NCBI RefSeq assembly: GCF_949628265.1
Contig: NC_088786.1
Span: forward strand, 41,809,681-41,873,680
Direction of reading: 5' to 3'
Source: Cloeon dipterum
Taxonomy: Eukaryota > Arthropoda > Insecta > Ephemeroptera > Baetidae
Length of the DNA stretch: 64,000 nucleotides
Part shown: one piece after another, positions 1 to 12,076 of the stretch
Numbering within the stretch: the first letter of the stretch is position 1
How the letters are laid out: each line of letters opens with the position of its first letter
Notes under the pieces: generated by a model
Database searches by the model: none
What the model saw: the letters and a program-made list of their open reading frames with translations, nothing else
Told to the model about the DNA's origin: nothing
Position numbers and translations under genes: made by a program

Positions 1-207
1 TAAAATCGATTAAAATCATTACGAACATACATAAAATGCGGCAAAAACCGTACATTGTCTAAAGTTCAAAACCATTTACTAATTTATATAATTACAAGAA
101 GTCCAACAGAATCAAAGTTGCCAACATAATAAGTTATGTTTTGCACTATTCTCTTTTTTCCTTGGCTATCTATTTAAAGAAGATATCTTAAATTTCTTGA
201 AATGTCA

Positions 208-3200
208 TTAAAAAACAATTTCCAGCGTACCAAAATTCTTGGTATTCAACACATCTACGGCAGTTTGCTTTAAAAAAAATTAAACAAGTACGAAACGAAA
301 TTATAAATATACTTACATCGACTTCGCAGGGATAGTTTTCTGAGAGCCAACAACGTCGGCGCGCGGGAACACAACCGATTGGAGGGGACGACTGCAATAA
401 TTTTGACATGATTCAGGAAGTATAAAATATAATTTTTATCATACGATTGATCTATTATCATAATTTCTTATGATTATTGCCGAAACCACGCTAGGCACCT
501 TCTGTTGGCAGCACTTGTACATTTCGTAGGCAGTCGTGCAATCATCATTCAACTCTGAATCAAAGAATTAGATCGTTCTCAAAGTGCAATTAAAAAATTC
601 AGACTAATTGCGCTGCACTGGAGGAAGGCAGCCATTGCCTGTTCAAGCAAAACAGGGCTTTCCTGGGCTACCAGTTCTATTTGCCGCAAAACTTCCATGC
701 TCATTGCCTTTCCAAAGTCAAACTAAAAATTAAAAAAATCTTTAAAGCGTTCCAAAAATAAATAAAAAACAAACCAATCCCATTTCAGACCCAACGCATT
801 TTATGAAGCACTGAAAAATTTTTAAATTGTTTTTTATTTAATCCAGGTTGAAATTTAACCAACCATCAGGTTCCGCGAGACGCTTGCCGCAAGGAAGGCA
901 GTCACGTTAAAAAGCAGGTCAATTTGTTCTGAAACAAAATTAATTTAAAATCAGAATCACTGCCGAATTTTTATGTCAATTAACCTAAAGGCACATTCCA
1001 GATTTCTGCGCATTCCATCTCCATAGCCACGTTGGGAGTGGCTTTTTTTCGAATCTCACAAAGCGGATTTTTCTGTTCTGCACAGTCGGCTGTTGCAAGC
1101 AGGGACGTTCCGTTTCTAACCTCGAGATAAACGCAGGCAAGACCTGCCTTTGGATGGCCAACCTTCCACTTGATTTCGGGGGAGACAAAGTCCCGATCCC
1201 TCGAGCACCACCGGAATTTTGAGGGGCAACCCTGGTCCGTTCCAGACAGCCAGAAGTCACCATTTCCCTCTGGATTTTTTAATTGTTTAAAAGATGCCAG
1301 AGTAAAATATTCCCTCACTGTTGATGAGTTTAGAAAAGCAATTCAATTTTCCAGCAGACTCCATCGAGGCCAGGGTCAGACCGATTTCGCAACATTTATC
1401 CCGAGCTGCGGTCCAGCTTTCCTGAGATTTCGGGTATTATAAAATAGGTCAAACCTATTAAAAAATATTCTACCGCGCTTTTGGTGAAGTTTAAAAACAT
1501 TCGTCCACATCCTTCGTACCACTCTCCATAACTGAGATATACTATATATTTAAAAACGTTATTAGCCATTATTTCACTCTCTTCAACGAGAATTAACCGA
1601 CCTATTAGATTACCTTCAACATCAAACAGAGGAGACTTTAAAACAATTTAATTTTATTTTAAGTTTAATTAATTATATAAATTTAACTAATCGTTGGCAG
1701 CTCTTAGTTGGACAAGATGCAACACACAGCGTAGGAGGTTTGATGATCAGAGACTAAAACATTAAAAAAATAATTGAAATCCGCATTTGTCTCATTTAAA
1801 TACTTTGCACGCGAAACTGTAATGGTTAGCACAGTTCCTGTCGGATAAGATTGCTCCTGTTGCATTCAAAATCTTGCGAAAGTGGATGCAGCTCTCATTG
1901 CCGCCTTTATTGTCTGGCTGTCCTTTCTCCCACGTGAGGCCTAGGTTAAAAATTGCCGGACCAAAGGGCTCGCACCACGACCATTGACCGGCTGACGAGC
2001 CCTTAATCGTTCCTGAGGTCCAGAAATTTGAGGTTGCCTTCCAGTTGGCTAGTAAATATGTTCAAAGTTCATTATCATAAGGAAAAAAATAATTTCTGTC
2101 TTAAAATGAAATCTCCAAAATCAAGAAATCACTTTTTGTAAAACTAGTCAGGGCGTTCTGCTCAGCCAGATTATCCAAATTGATCGCCTCCATTCCCAAA
2201 GCGCAACAATGCGCGTAGTTCTCCAACCAAGTCATCTAAAACAAATAAATTATTTGTAATATAGCCTTCTCTCTTGATTTTTTATATTAATTGATCAAAA
2301 CCGGTTGATTTCCAAAGAGATAAGTGTAGTTTCCGATGGCAGTCCAAAACCCGTAAGAGGGCGAATCTAGAATAAAACGAAGTATATTCATTTGTATCTC
2401 AATATATCCTAAATTTACCCTTCAAGCTTCCAGAAGAATCAAATAAAGAATTCTAAAATTTGATTTTTAAGTAAATAAATTTCCCTTTTAAAAAAGTCCA
2501 AACCTTTTTGATGCAAACGTCGCTGCTAGGACACTCAACGGTGTACTGGCAGATAAACGGCAGGCTCTCATTGCAGTATTTGTGCACCAAGCCATTGACA
2601 GAAGTGGCAGAAATGGCGAATGCCAAACAGTGTTCTGCAGGGGTTGGTGCTACCGTTGTCGAAAGCCAGAATTTATTCGAGGAAATCAACGTGGGAGACA
2701 TGTTGTAGCCCGTCGAACACCACGAGTACTGACTCAACGGCGCACAAAGCGGATCCACGTTCGAGCCACTCGTCCAATAAGTTCCGGCTGACGAACATAA
2801 TTCTTAGGCTGTTTGATAAAATCATTTTAAATTCTAATTTACCGCTCAAGCTTGCCAAGCAGTCAGACTCCTCGAGAGAAGTTACGGCCAGGAGAGTCAT
2901 GTTCATCGCCTTGCATCGCAATCCGGCCTCGTTTCTCGGCACCTTATTTTTTAATCAAATTTATTCATTTGAATTAATAAGAAACTCATTGATACATTAA
3001 CGTTTGAAACGTAATATTTCCTATTTGTGCACTTTAGTGGAACTTTTACTGAGCCATCGGCTGAGATTTAAGATTTATTACTCTTCAGATTATAATTTAT
3101 TTATTTTTGTTCAAACCTGTGTTTGGCATTGATGTTGGATTCTTTAAATCGAATAGAATTGGTAATAAGTAATCGTGTTTAACTTAATTGTATTATTAAA

Positions 3201-3401
3201 ACATGTATAGTGAAATTGGCAAATGATTGGAAACGTATTTTAGTTCCTTGCCAAAAATAGTGATAGAATCTTTCTAGTTAAATTCGTGAATTACCACCAA
3301 GTAGTTGTTGAAATCTGCACAATCCAGAAGACATGGAAGAGGCTAGATCCATGTAGGAATTTCTTAAAAATTTTGTTCAATATCTCTCATTGGCTTATAC
3401 A

Positions 3402-3439
<38 letters not shown>

Positions 3440-6400
3440 TGTTGTTGTTGTCGTCGTCGTCATGGTTGTTGTTGTCGTGGTAGTAGTTGTAGTAGTGGTT
3501 TTTGAAGTAGTGGTTGTAGATTTTGAAGTCGTAGTGGGTGTTGTGGTTGTAGTGGTTGTTGGTAAAGAAGTTATAATAGTTGTTGCTGTTGTAGTAGTTA
3601 GAATGCTTGTAGATGATGTCGTTCTAGTGGTTGTTCCAATTGACAGTCTAAAAGCACATCTCTGTATTGAAACAAAAAATTGCAAGATGTACAGAAATTT
3701 TTACGTAGGAACTGGAGTGGTTGGAGAAGTTCGCTTAATGGTTGTCACAGGAGTAATCGCTCTGAATTGAATTACTTCTTATAATTTCTTGGAGTAGTTT
3801 AAATAGAAACTATACCTTTTCTTCGTAGTTGTAGCTTTGACGGTGGTTTTCGTTCCTGGAGGATCAGGCACCTCGCAAACAAAGTTGGAAACCATATCGC
3901 ACGATATTCCTTCGAGACCCAGAGCGCTAAGACCAAGACAGTCGCCGTCTTTTGACGGGTCTTTGGGTGGGAGAAGCGCAGAGGCCAAATCTCCCAGCCA
4001 ATCGGTGCCCCCGTCGGTGACCTTTTCCATCGAGGTCAAGAACGTGGTTGCTGACAGGCCTAATAAGAGAAAGGATGCCATCAAGAATTCTGTATGGCAG
4101 TCCATAATCACCAATGTCTCCGAGAAAATCCTTAACTGGGTCGAGCTCAGCGATCGAGCCGAGAGACATAAGCTCCAGACCATTGTCTTTGCAAATGGTT
4201 GTAGCCTCGGGAATCGTAGCACGGTTCTCGGGAACTATTAAGTTTTTTCCCCCAACGAAGTTCAGAACAGCTAATTCAAGATGATTATAAAACAAGAATG
4301 ATATTTAAAATAATTCGAACCATCTTCAATTGAAGTCAAAGAGTCCAAACCCCTGGAAAAATATATTTAAGAAAACTTTCTTTAAAATATCGTAAAAATA
4401 ACATAGTTGATGCATCATCCTCCTTCGGATTTTCGCAAACAAAATGGTTTTTAGAATCGCACGAGGCGTTGAAAAATTTATTCTTCTGTTGCACAAGGCA
4501 ATTTCCCGGACCTCCAGGAGGAGTGCCAGATCCCCAATCCGATAACAATTTTGCTCCTTCCGAAATTAGAGATGAGAAAGACGAGAAAACCGGGCTATCG
4601 AGCAAATCTACAGACACAAGTTGTGAAAAAAGAGAACAATACATGCAGTTTAATTTATGTTACCAATATACTGCAAATAATTTGAAATGTTTTCAGCTTC
4701 GATCGGGCTGTCTAAAGAAGCTATCTCCATCTGGTCCTGTTCGCAAATTTTCTTGGCATCAGAGAAAGTAGCCTGTCGATTTAACTCGTAAATATTTTAG
4801 CTTTTCTTAAAAGTTAAAAGTCACCATCTCCTCTGGGAACTTGTACTGTTTCGCTCCGATCTTGACCTTTTTGTTAGTAGGTGCTAAAATGTGGTTTTGA
4901 TGTTTAGTTAAACTTATTTAATTTTTTGGTTTACAATTGAATTCTGTCCGCCATGCTGAAAAGTATCACGTGATTAAAACATGAGGTGTTTCACAGGAAG
5001 AGTTCGTTGGGGAATTCCACGAATAAAGGTAAATTAGTTTTAAATAATTTGAAGAAACACAATGTCAAAAAGTAGGTATGAATTTTAAAATTTGAAACTG
5101 AAATACCGTCTGTTTTTTTCGTGGCTTTTCTGAAAGATTTATGCACTCTAGTTTTAATATTAGAAATTAATTCCAAAATTTACGGTTTCGTGGTGGTTTT
5201 TCTTGGCGGACGAGTCGTCATTCCCGGTGGGTCCGGCACCTGGCACACGAAGTTGGAGACGGTGTCACACGATATTCCCCCGAGACCTAAAGCGCTAAGA
5301 CCGAGACAGTCGCCATCTTTTGCGGGATCTTTGGGTGGGAGAAGCGCAGAGGCCAAATCTCCCAGCCAATCTGTGCCCCCGTCGGTTAATTTCGTCATTG
5401 CGGTCAAAATTGTGTCCGTCGGAATGTCTAAAAATTAATTAGTGATATATTTGGAAACCTTATAAATGGAAATACCAATATCGTTGATAAAGTCCTGCAC
5501 TGGTCCGAGTTCGACGAGTGAGCTCAGGGACATGAGTTCTAAGCCTTCGTCCTTGCAAATGTCTTTCGCCTCGGGAATCGTTGCTAGGTCTTCGGGGATC
5601 AGCATATTTTTTCCGTTAATAAAATTCAGAACCGCTAATAACGATATGTTAAATGAAAACACAAATTAAATAAGAGCTAAATACAATCTCCGATTGAAGA
5701 CAAAGAGTCCAAGCCCCTATACAAGTGGGACGTAACTAATTGTTTTCGGTCAGGACAAAATTTACTCATCCTCTTTGGAATCTTCGCAGATGAAATTGTT
5801 TTTCGCTTGGCATGATCCGTTGAAAAACTTTCCTCCCTTTTGCACCAAGCAATCTCCAGGCCCTCCGGGAGGACTTTCAGTTCCCCAATTCGATAATAAT
5901 TTCGCTCCTTCCTCGATCAAAGACGCAAAAACTGGTTCGTTCGACAAATCTGAACAAAAAAATTTAAATTGGAACAGCCTCAGTGCCAATATAATTTTAT
6001 TAACCTATATACTGCAAATATTCTGAAATCTTTTCAACTTCAAATGGACTGTCGAAAGATGCGATCTCCATCTGGTCCTTTTCGCAAATTTTCTTGGCAT
6101 CGGAAAAAGTAGCCTAGTTAAATATAGATAAGAGTGTACTTCTCTCTTGCTGGGATTTATTATTTACCTTGGCAAAAGGAAACTTGTACTTCTTATTGCC
6201 AATTTTAACCTTTTTATGGGAGGGTGCTGTTGATATCTAATTATGATTTAAACTCTTATATATATGTTTAAAAAATATTTACAGTTGTACATCGTGCGCC
6301 AACCTATAAAATTAATTTCATAAAATATGACGTAGAGATTCAAGCGGATGTGGTGTTCGCGATGGAAAATTTTATTCCGCGAATATTAAATTTTTTAAAA

Positions 6401-6989
6401 TCGCTGAAGCAGTGCAGAACGTTCTCGTCAACAGTTTCAACATTATATAAAATCATAGGGAAAATGATAAGAATCTGAGTTTATACCATTGTGTTTTGAC
6501 GTGCCATTTCTGCAAGATATTATAGAATTACAATTAAATATTTTAGGTAATTTTAAATTAAATTTGCCTGTTTTTATTTGATTTGAAGCATTTCTTGTGG
6601 CCACAGCATTTGATTATGTAAGATCTCCGTGTTGAAGTGGTTTGAACTTAAAAGATATTCAATAGAAATGGCGAAGAGAAGAATTTAAAAAAAAAAATTT
6701 GTGTACTTTTGATGATTTGGCGCCGGTCCAGAGGGGCTGTTATGCTGATTATTTTGCCTTTAGTTTTGATTCCTGTGGAAGTGTTCCGGTCTATTTTACT
6801 TAATTATGTTTGAAAATTATTAATTTTTCATTTAATTTACGAACCAGCAACCAATTTCTTGGAAGATCCTTTCTTCGTGTCTGACTGAGCCTGAAAAAAA
6901 GTGTATTAATTTGGGTACTCACTCCAATTCTCAAATAATACGAGAAAACAGAGAAAAATGCAGAAAACAGCAAATTTTGGAGAGCTCAT
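208..6989 (-). CDS. Secreted multi-CTLD protein with C-terminal OBP-like domain (gene A)
   Basis: Multi-exon gene read right to left. The first exon encodes a hydrophobic signal peptide (MSSPKFAVFCIFLCFL) followed by AQSDTKKGSS in the next exon, with a likely cleavage after AQS. Small basic exons follow at about 6840-6890, 6500 and 6565-6625 (KCCGHKKCFK). Degenerate CTLDs 1-4 lie at about 6240-5770, 5720-5180, 4885-4400 and 4350-3830; they carry PPGGPG where sugar-binding CTLDs have EPN/QPD. A poly-Thr linker spans about 3690-3390. CTLDs 5-7 lie at about 3350-2510, 2370-1790 and 1720-1010; CTLD 6 keeps a GQPDN motif. The last exons (about 1030-208) encode an OBP-like domain containing CFIKC, LQCSA, DDCTTAYEMYKCC and a short Cys-rich tail ending in QTAVDVLNTKNFGTLEIVF. 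Estimated length is about 1.2-1.3 thousand residues. The CTLD calls are secure; the exact exon set is a manual reading. All seven CTLDs plus the OBP are assumed to be one transcript because no start signal separates them. Confidence 0.78.
3395..3560 (-). repeat. Poly-threonine coding trinucleotide tract (gene A linker)
   Basis: The plus strand reads as runs of gtn triplets. On the coding strand every triplet is ACT, ACA, ACC or ACG, so the protein is an almost pure threonine run. Mixed synonymous codons set it apart from a simple slipped microsatellite. Such tracts usually form O-glycosylated, mucin-like spacers; here it separates CTLDs 1-4 from CTLDs 5-7. Confidence 0.85.
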
Positions 6990-7876
6990 CGTTAAAGCAA
7001 ATTAAGTTTTCGAAGCAACGGCAGGCATGATACTGGTGGAATTGGCACAGCACATGCAGCGGTGGAGCAATTGCTTTTCCTGTGCCAGAGTTTTCGACGG
7101 AAGTGAGTCGACTGCGTATTTCACGAGAAATTGCGAGGCCATATCAGCGTCAGGAATCGAGGCGCGTTGGAAAATTAATTTAATTTTCCATCATATGCGC
7201 AGCTCAAATTCGTTGTGGAATAAAATTTTAAAATTTAACGACAGACAGCCACCCTGAGGAATTATTGGTTGCTCGCGTTCCTCTGGAATTTTTTGATCAG
7301 GTCTCTCAAGGGGTTGCTTTTCTTTACTGGGGAAATGGGTGATCTAGGGGGAACAAATCTTGGGAGGAAAAAAACTAATCGCGGCACTAAACAATTATAG
7401 AGAACATCAACAAATTTATGGTTATCAAAATTTGAACTCAAATCAGATGATTCATTAGATGTTTTACTTCAGAAACCTTTGGTTTGGCTTTATATAAGAC
7501 TTTTAGAACACTAAGTTATTTTATTTCACAGCTTAATCCACAATTTAAAATTTTTACGTTAACTTAGCAATCTCACAACGTTGTACTTGAACTCAGCTTA
7601 CGGATTTACAATCGTTTATCTTTACAAATCAATTAGACAACTCAAATCTTTCTCTCTAAACTTTTCGACAAAGTCGGCGTGCTTGATCAGACCCTGACTC
7701 CAAGCACCTTAATTATGCACAAAAACCACAGACTTATCAAACTTGTCTGTGTGCACGCGGCGGACTTTCACGTCTAGCTCGCTATATGTCGGTGGCGTTT
7801 GCTCGACGCGGGAAACAAGATTCGGGCAAAAGCCAGCAGGCCACCTGATGCTTTACCTTTCTCTTCTTGCAAGTGC

Positions 7877-7915
7877 GATAAAAAGCGAGCGGCTGTGTAA
7901 TTCTCACAGTTAAGA
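7877..7915 (+). promoter_or_regulatory. Possible plus-strand TATA/initiator pair, copy 1
   Basis: GATAAAAAG at 7877-7885 is followed about 27 bases later by TTCTCACAGTTAAG, which resembles an arthropod initiator. The same arrangement is kept in the duplicate at 16576-16613. No plus-strand gene was recognised downstream before the minus-strand fragment at 8101, so the function is unknown and the call rests on spacing and duplication only. Confidence 0.3.
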
Positions 7916-8100
7916 ATTGATCTCGAATTAGCTTTTTGCTATGAAAGACCACGCAAAACAGAAATTAACAAATCTATAGTTATCCAATAAAAATGCATCG
8001 GTGAAATATTTAAAACTGTTTTTATTCAAACCACTCATTTTTCACGCAAGAAAACGATGCAAAGATCAAAATATGGAATATGGATGGGAAACAATTTTTC

Positions 8101-8522
8101 CTATGCCTTTACACAGACAAAGGAATAGAATATGTTAAGCAAACTAGCGTATTTCTGCGGATTCATGTAATTGTCAGTGAGGTTCGGAAACGAGAACGAA
8201 TATAGACGATTCGAGTAAAGGTCCAAAACGATGATCGACTCCTCACAGGGATAAATTTCTGAGTACACATCATCGTATGTTACATCCTGCAAAACTTTGC
8301 GGCTGTTGCACCACACCTCGTGCGTCGCGCTGATGAACTCCGTCTCGCCAACGAACGCATTACCCACAGCAGCTGCAACGAGCCATCCTTTTTATTTCTG
8401 ATTTGCATAAGAAAATTTCGCTTACAAATGATATTATAGAGCATCGCATATTCTGCCTTGGTCTCAGGCTCCATTAGCTTCATTCCCAGGGCACAGCAGT
8501 GTTTGTATATATCCACTGGATT
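8101..8522 (-). pseudogene. Partial C-type-lectin-like gene (two terminal exons)
   Basis: Exon 8522-8426 encodes NPVDIYKHCCALGMKLMEPE followed by TKAEYAMLYNII, the start of a CTLD with the family CCALGM motif. Exon 8372-8101 continues AVGNAFVGETEFISATHEVW.. and ends ..FYSFVCVKA stop. No upstream signal-peptide exon is visible between 8523 and the 3' end of the next lectin gene at 8859. It is therefore a truncated paralog, or alternatively an extra terminal exon pair used by gene B. The open frames across both exons argue against long decay. Confidence 0.5.
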
Positions 8523-8858
8523 CTGTTATGTTTTTTTTTTAGATTTTTTACTGTGAGGCCGTGAGATGGTTAATTATATGCAGTGAAATTTAGATACTCG
8601 TTTTGTGACCCTTTAAGATCGTTATGAGCATTTCAATGAGTTTGAAACATTACTTAAAATCACCTAAGACCGTCTAACCTCATTTTCAACGATTTAAATA
8701 GACAAGTCTAAAGTTCACAGCCATATATACTAATTTTGATTGATTACATGTAGTCCAGTATTATCAACGTCACCAAAATAGTAAGTTTTGTTTCCTATTA
8801 TTTTCATGTATCCTTTGCTATCTATTTTCCGAAGAAAAGTACTAAATTTATTGCAATC

Positions 8859-11800
8859 TCAAGAAAAGTGCTGCATACCACGACCATACAAATAAAGCTC
8901 CTCTCTGGCAGTGTCCTTTAAACAGAATCAAACAAATTCGAAACAAAATATTAAATACATACATTAAGTTCGCAGGGGTAGTTTTCTGAGAGCCAACAAC
9001 GACGGCGCGTGGGAATACAACCGATTGGAGGGGAAGACTAAAAGTCATTTTAGAATAAATTAGGCAGAAATTAATATCTTTTTCTTACGATTGATCCATT
9101 ATCGTAATTATTATATATTATTGCCGAAACCACGCCAGGCGCCTTTTGTTGGCAGCACTTGTACATTTCGTAGGCAGTCGTGCAGTCGTCATTGAACTCT
9201 GAATAAATGGATTAAATCGTTCTCAAAATGGAATTGATTAAATGCAAACTAATTGCGCTGCACTGGAGGAAGGCAGCCATTGCTTGTCCAAGCAAAACAG
9301 GATTTTCCTGGGCTACGAGTTCTATTTGCCGCAACACTTCCATGCTCATTGCCTTTCCAAACTCAAACTAAAAATTGAAAAAATATTTAAAGCGTTCCAA
9401 AAATAAATAAAAAAAACATACCAATCCCATTTCAGACCCAACGCATTTTATGAAGCACTGAAAAAATTTTAAATTGTTTTTTTTTTTAAATTCAGGTTGA
9501 AATTTAACCAACCATCAGGTTCCGCGAGACGCTTGCCGCAAGGAAGGCAGTCACGTTAAAAAGCAGGTCAATTTGTTCTGAATCAAAATTAATTTAAAAT
9601 CAGAATCACTGCCGAATTTTCCTCTCCACCTGAAGGCACGTCCCAGATTTCTGCGCATTCCATCTCCATAGCCACGTTGGGAGTGGCTTTTTTTCGAATC
9701 TCGCAAAGCGGATTTTTCTGTTCTGCACAGTCGGCTGTTGCAAGCAGGGACGTTCCGTTTCTAACCTCGAGATAAACGCAGGTGAGACCTGCCTTTGGAT
9801 GTCCAGTCTTCCACTTGATTTCGGCGGGAACAAAGTCTCGGTTTCTCGAGCACCACCGGAATTTTGAAGGGCAACCCTGGTCCGTTCCTGAGAGCCAGAA
9901 GTCGCCATTTACATCTGGATAATTTAATTATTATAAAATTGTCAGAGTGAATTTGTCCCGCACTGTTGACGAGTTTGGAAAAGCAATTCAATTTTCCAAC
10001 CGATTCCATCGAGGCCAGCGTCATGCCGATTTCGCAGCATTTATCCCGAGCTGCGGTCCAGTTTTCCTGAGATTTCGAAGGGTAAATTTTAGATTACAGT
10101 TAATTTAAAAACGATTTACCGCGCTTTTAGTGTAGTCTAAAAACATTCGTCCACATCCTTGGTACCAGCCTCCATAGCTCTGATAGTCTTTTTTATTTTA
10201 AAAACGTTATTGACCTTATTACACTCTCTTCAACGATGGTTAACAAACCTTTTAGCTCATCCAGATTGGAACGTGGATTATAGTTAAATAGCATGTACTT
10301 AAAAAAGAATTTAATTGGACTTTTAATTAAAATGATTATATATTAATTTAACTGATCGTTGGCAGCTCCCAGTTGGACAAGTAGCAACACACATCAAAGG
10401 AGGTTTGATGATCAGAGACTAAAATATCAACAGCTGTTTAATCGAAATTCGCAATTCTCTCATTCAAATACCTTGCACGCGAAACTGTAGCGGTTTCCAC
10501 AATTCCTGTCTGACAAGATTGCTCCTGTTGCATTTAAAATAAAGCGGAAATGAATGCAGTTCTCATTGCCGCCTTTTTTGTCTGGCTGTCCTGTCTCCCA
10601 CACGAGATTTTGGGTGAAAATCGTCGGACCATTGGGCTCGCACCACGACCACAGGCCTGCCGACGAACCTTTCGACGTTCCTGAAGTCCAGAAATTCGTC
10701 GTTGCCTCCCATTTGACTTGTAAATGTAGATAATATGTTCAATATCATAAGAAAAAGTTGAATTGCAGTCTTGTTATGTATAATTATCCCTTTTAAAATA
10801 TGTCCTATGAATAGAAATATTACTTTTTGTAAATCTAGTAAGGGCATTCTGCTCGGCCAGATTTTCGATATTAAACGCCTCCATTCCCAAAGCACAACAA
10901 TGCGCGTAGTTCTCCAACCAAGTCATCTGAAAAAAAATAAAATGTCCCCCTTTTCTATTTTGATTCTGAATAATCGAGCAAAACCGGCTGATTTCCAAAG
11001 AGATAAGTGTAGTTTCCGATGGCAGTCCAAAACCCATAAGAGGGCGAATCTACAATAGAACGAAGTTTATTAATTTGTATCTATCAATATATCCGAAATT
11101 TACCAATCAATTTTCCAGAAGAATCAAATAAAGAATTCTAAGATTGTATCTTTAAGTAAAAATGTATCTTTGAAATATAATTTCCTAACATTTTTGATGC
11201 AAACGTCGCTGCTAGGACACTCAACGGTGTACTGGCAGATAAACGGCAGGCTCTCATTGCAGTATTTGTGCACCAAGCCATTGACAGAAGTGGCAGAAAT
11301 GGCGAATGCCAAACAGTGTTCTGCAGGGGTTGGTGCTACCGTTGTTGAAAGCCAGAATTTATTCGAGGAAATCAACGAGGGAGACATGTTGTAGCCCGTC
11401 GAACACCACGAGTACTGACTCAACGGCGCACAAAGCGGATCCACGTTCGAGCCACTCGTCCAATAAGTTCCGGCTGATGAACATATATTTCTTAGGATGT
11501 TTTATAACTCAATTTAAATTACCACTCAAGCCAGACAAGCAGTCAAACTCCTCGAGGGAAGTTACGGCCAGGAGAGTCATGTTCAGCGCCTTGCACCGCA
11601 ATCCAGCCTCGTTTCTCAGCACCTTATTTTATAATCAAATTTATTGATTCGAATTGAGATTAAAATAATTGTTACATTAACGTTTGAAACATAATATTTC
11701 CCATTTGTGCACTTTGGTGAAACTTTTGTTGAGCCATCAGCTGAGATTCAGAGGATTCAAAACTGTATTTTATTTTTTAAATTTAATTTTGTTCAAACCT

Positions 11801-12043
11801 ATGTTCGGCATTGCTGTTGGACTCTTTAAAAGAATAGATTTAGTTAATTAAAAATAAATATGGTTAAATGGGCCGATTGGAAATCATCAATGTTCGTAAC
11901 CACAAATGAAAATGTCAGTTTTTAAAATTTCGAATTACCGCCAAGAAGTTGCTGAAATCTGCACATTCCAAATAACACGGAACGGGCTACAATTCCAGAC
12001 TTTTTAGTGAAAAGAGTTTAAAAATTCATATGCTTTTACAGTA

Positions 12044-12076
<33 letters not shown>

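Larger units (their letters stand above)
1..7935. repeat. Tandem segmental duplication, copy 1
   Basis: This block matches 8560-16640 along its length: the whole lectin/OBP gene, its 3' flank and its upstream flank. The shared upstream flank includes a GATAAAAAGCGAG stretch at 7877 and 16576. The copies differ by substitutions and small indels in introns and are very close in several exons. The left end of copy 1 still resembles 8600-8850, so the duplication probably continues beyond the window start. A partial lectin gene at 8101-8522 lies at the junction. Confidence 0.85.

Noticed and set aside
3390-3770. Plus-strand poly-valine open frame (also 12077-12427)
   Set aside because: It is the antisense of the poly-Thr linker of the lectin genes; the minus-strand reading continues CTLD exons and splice signals.
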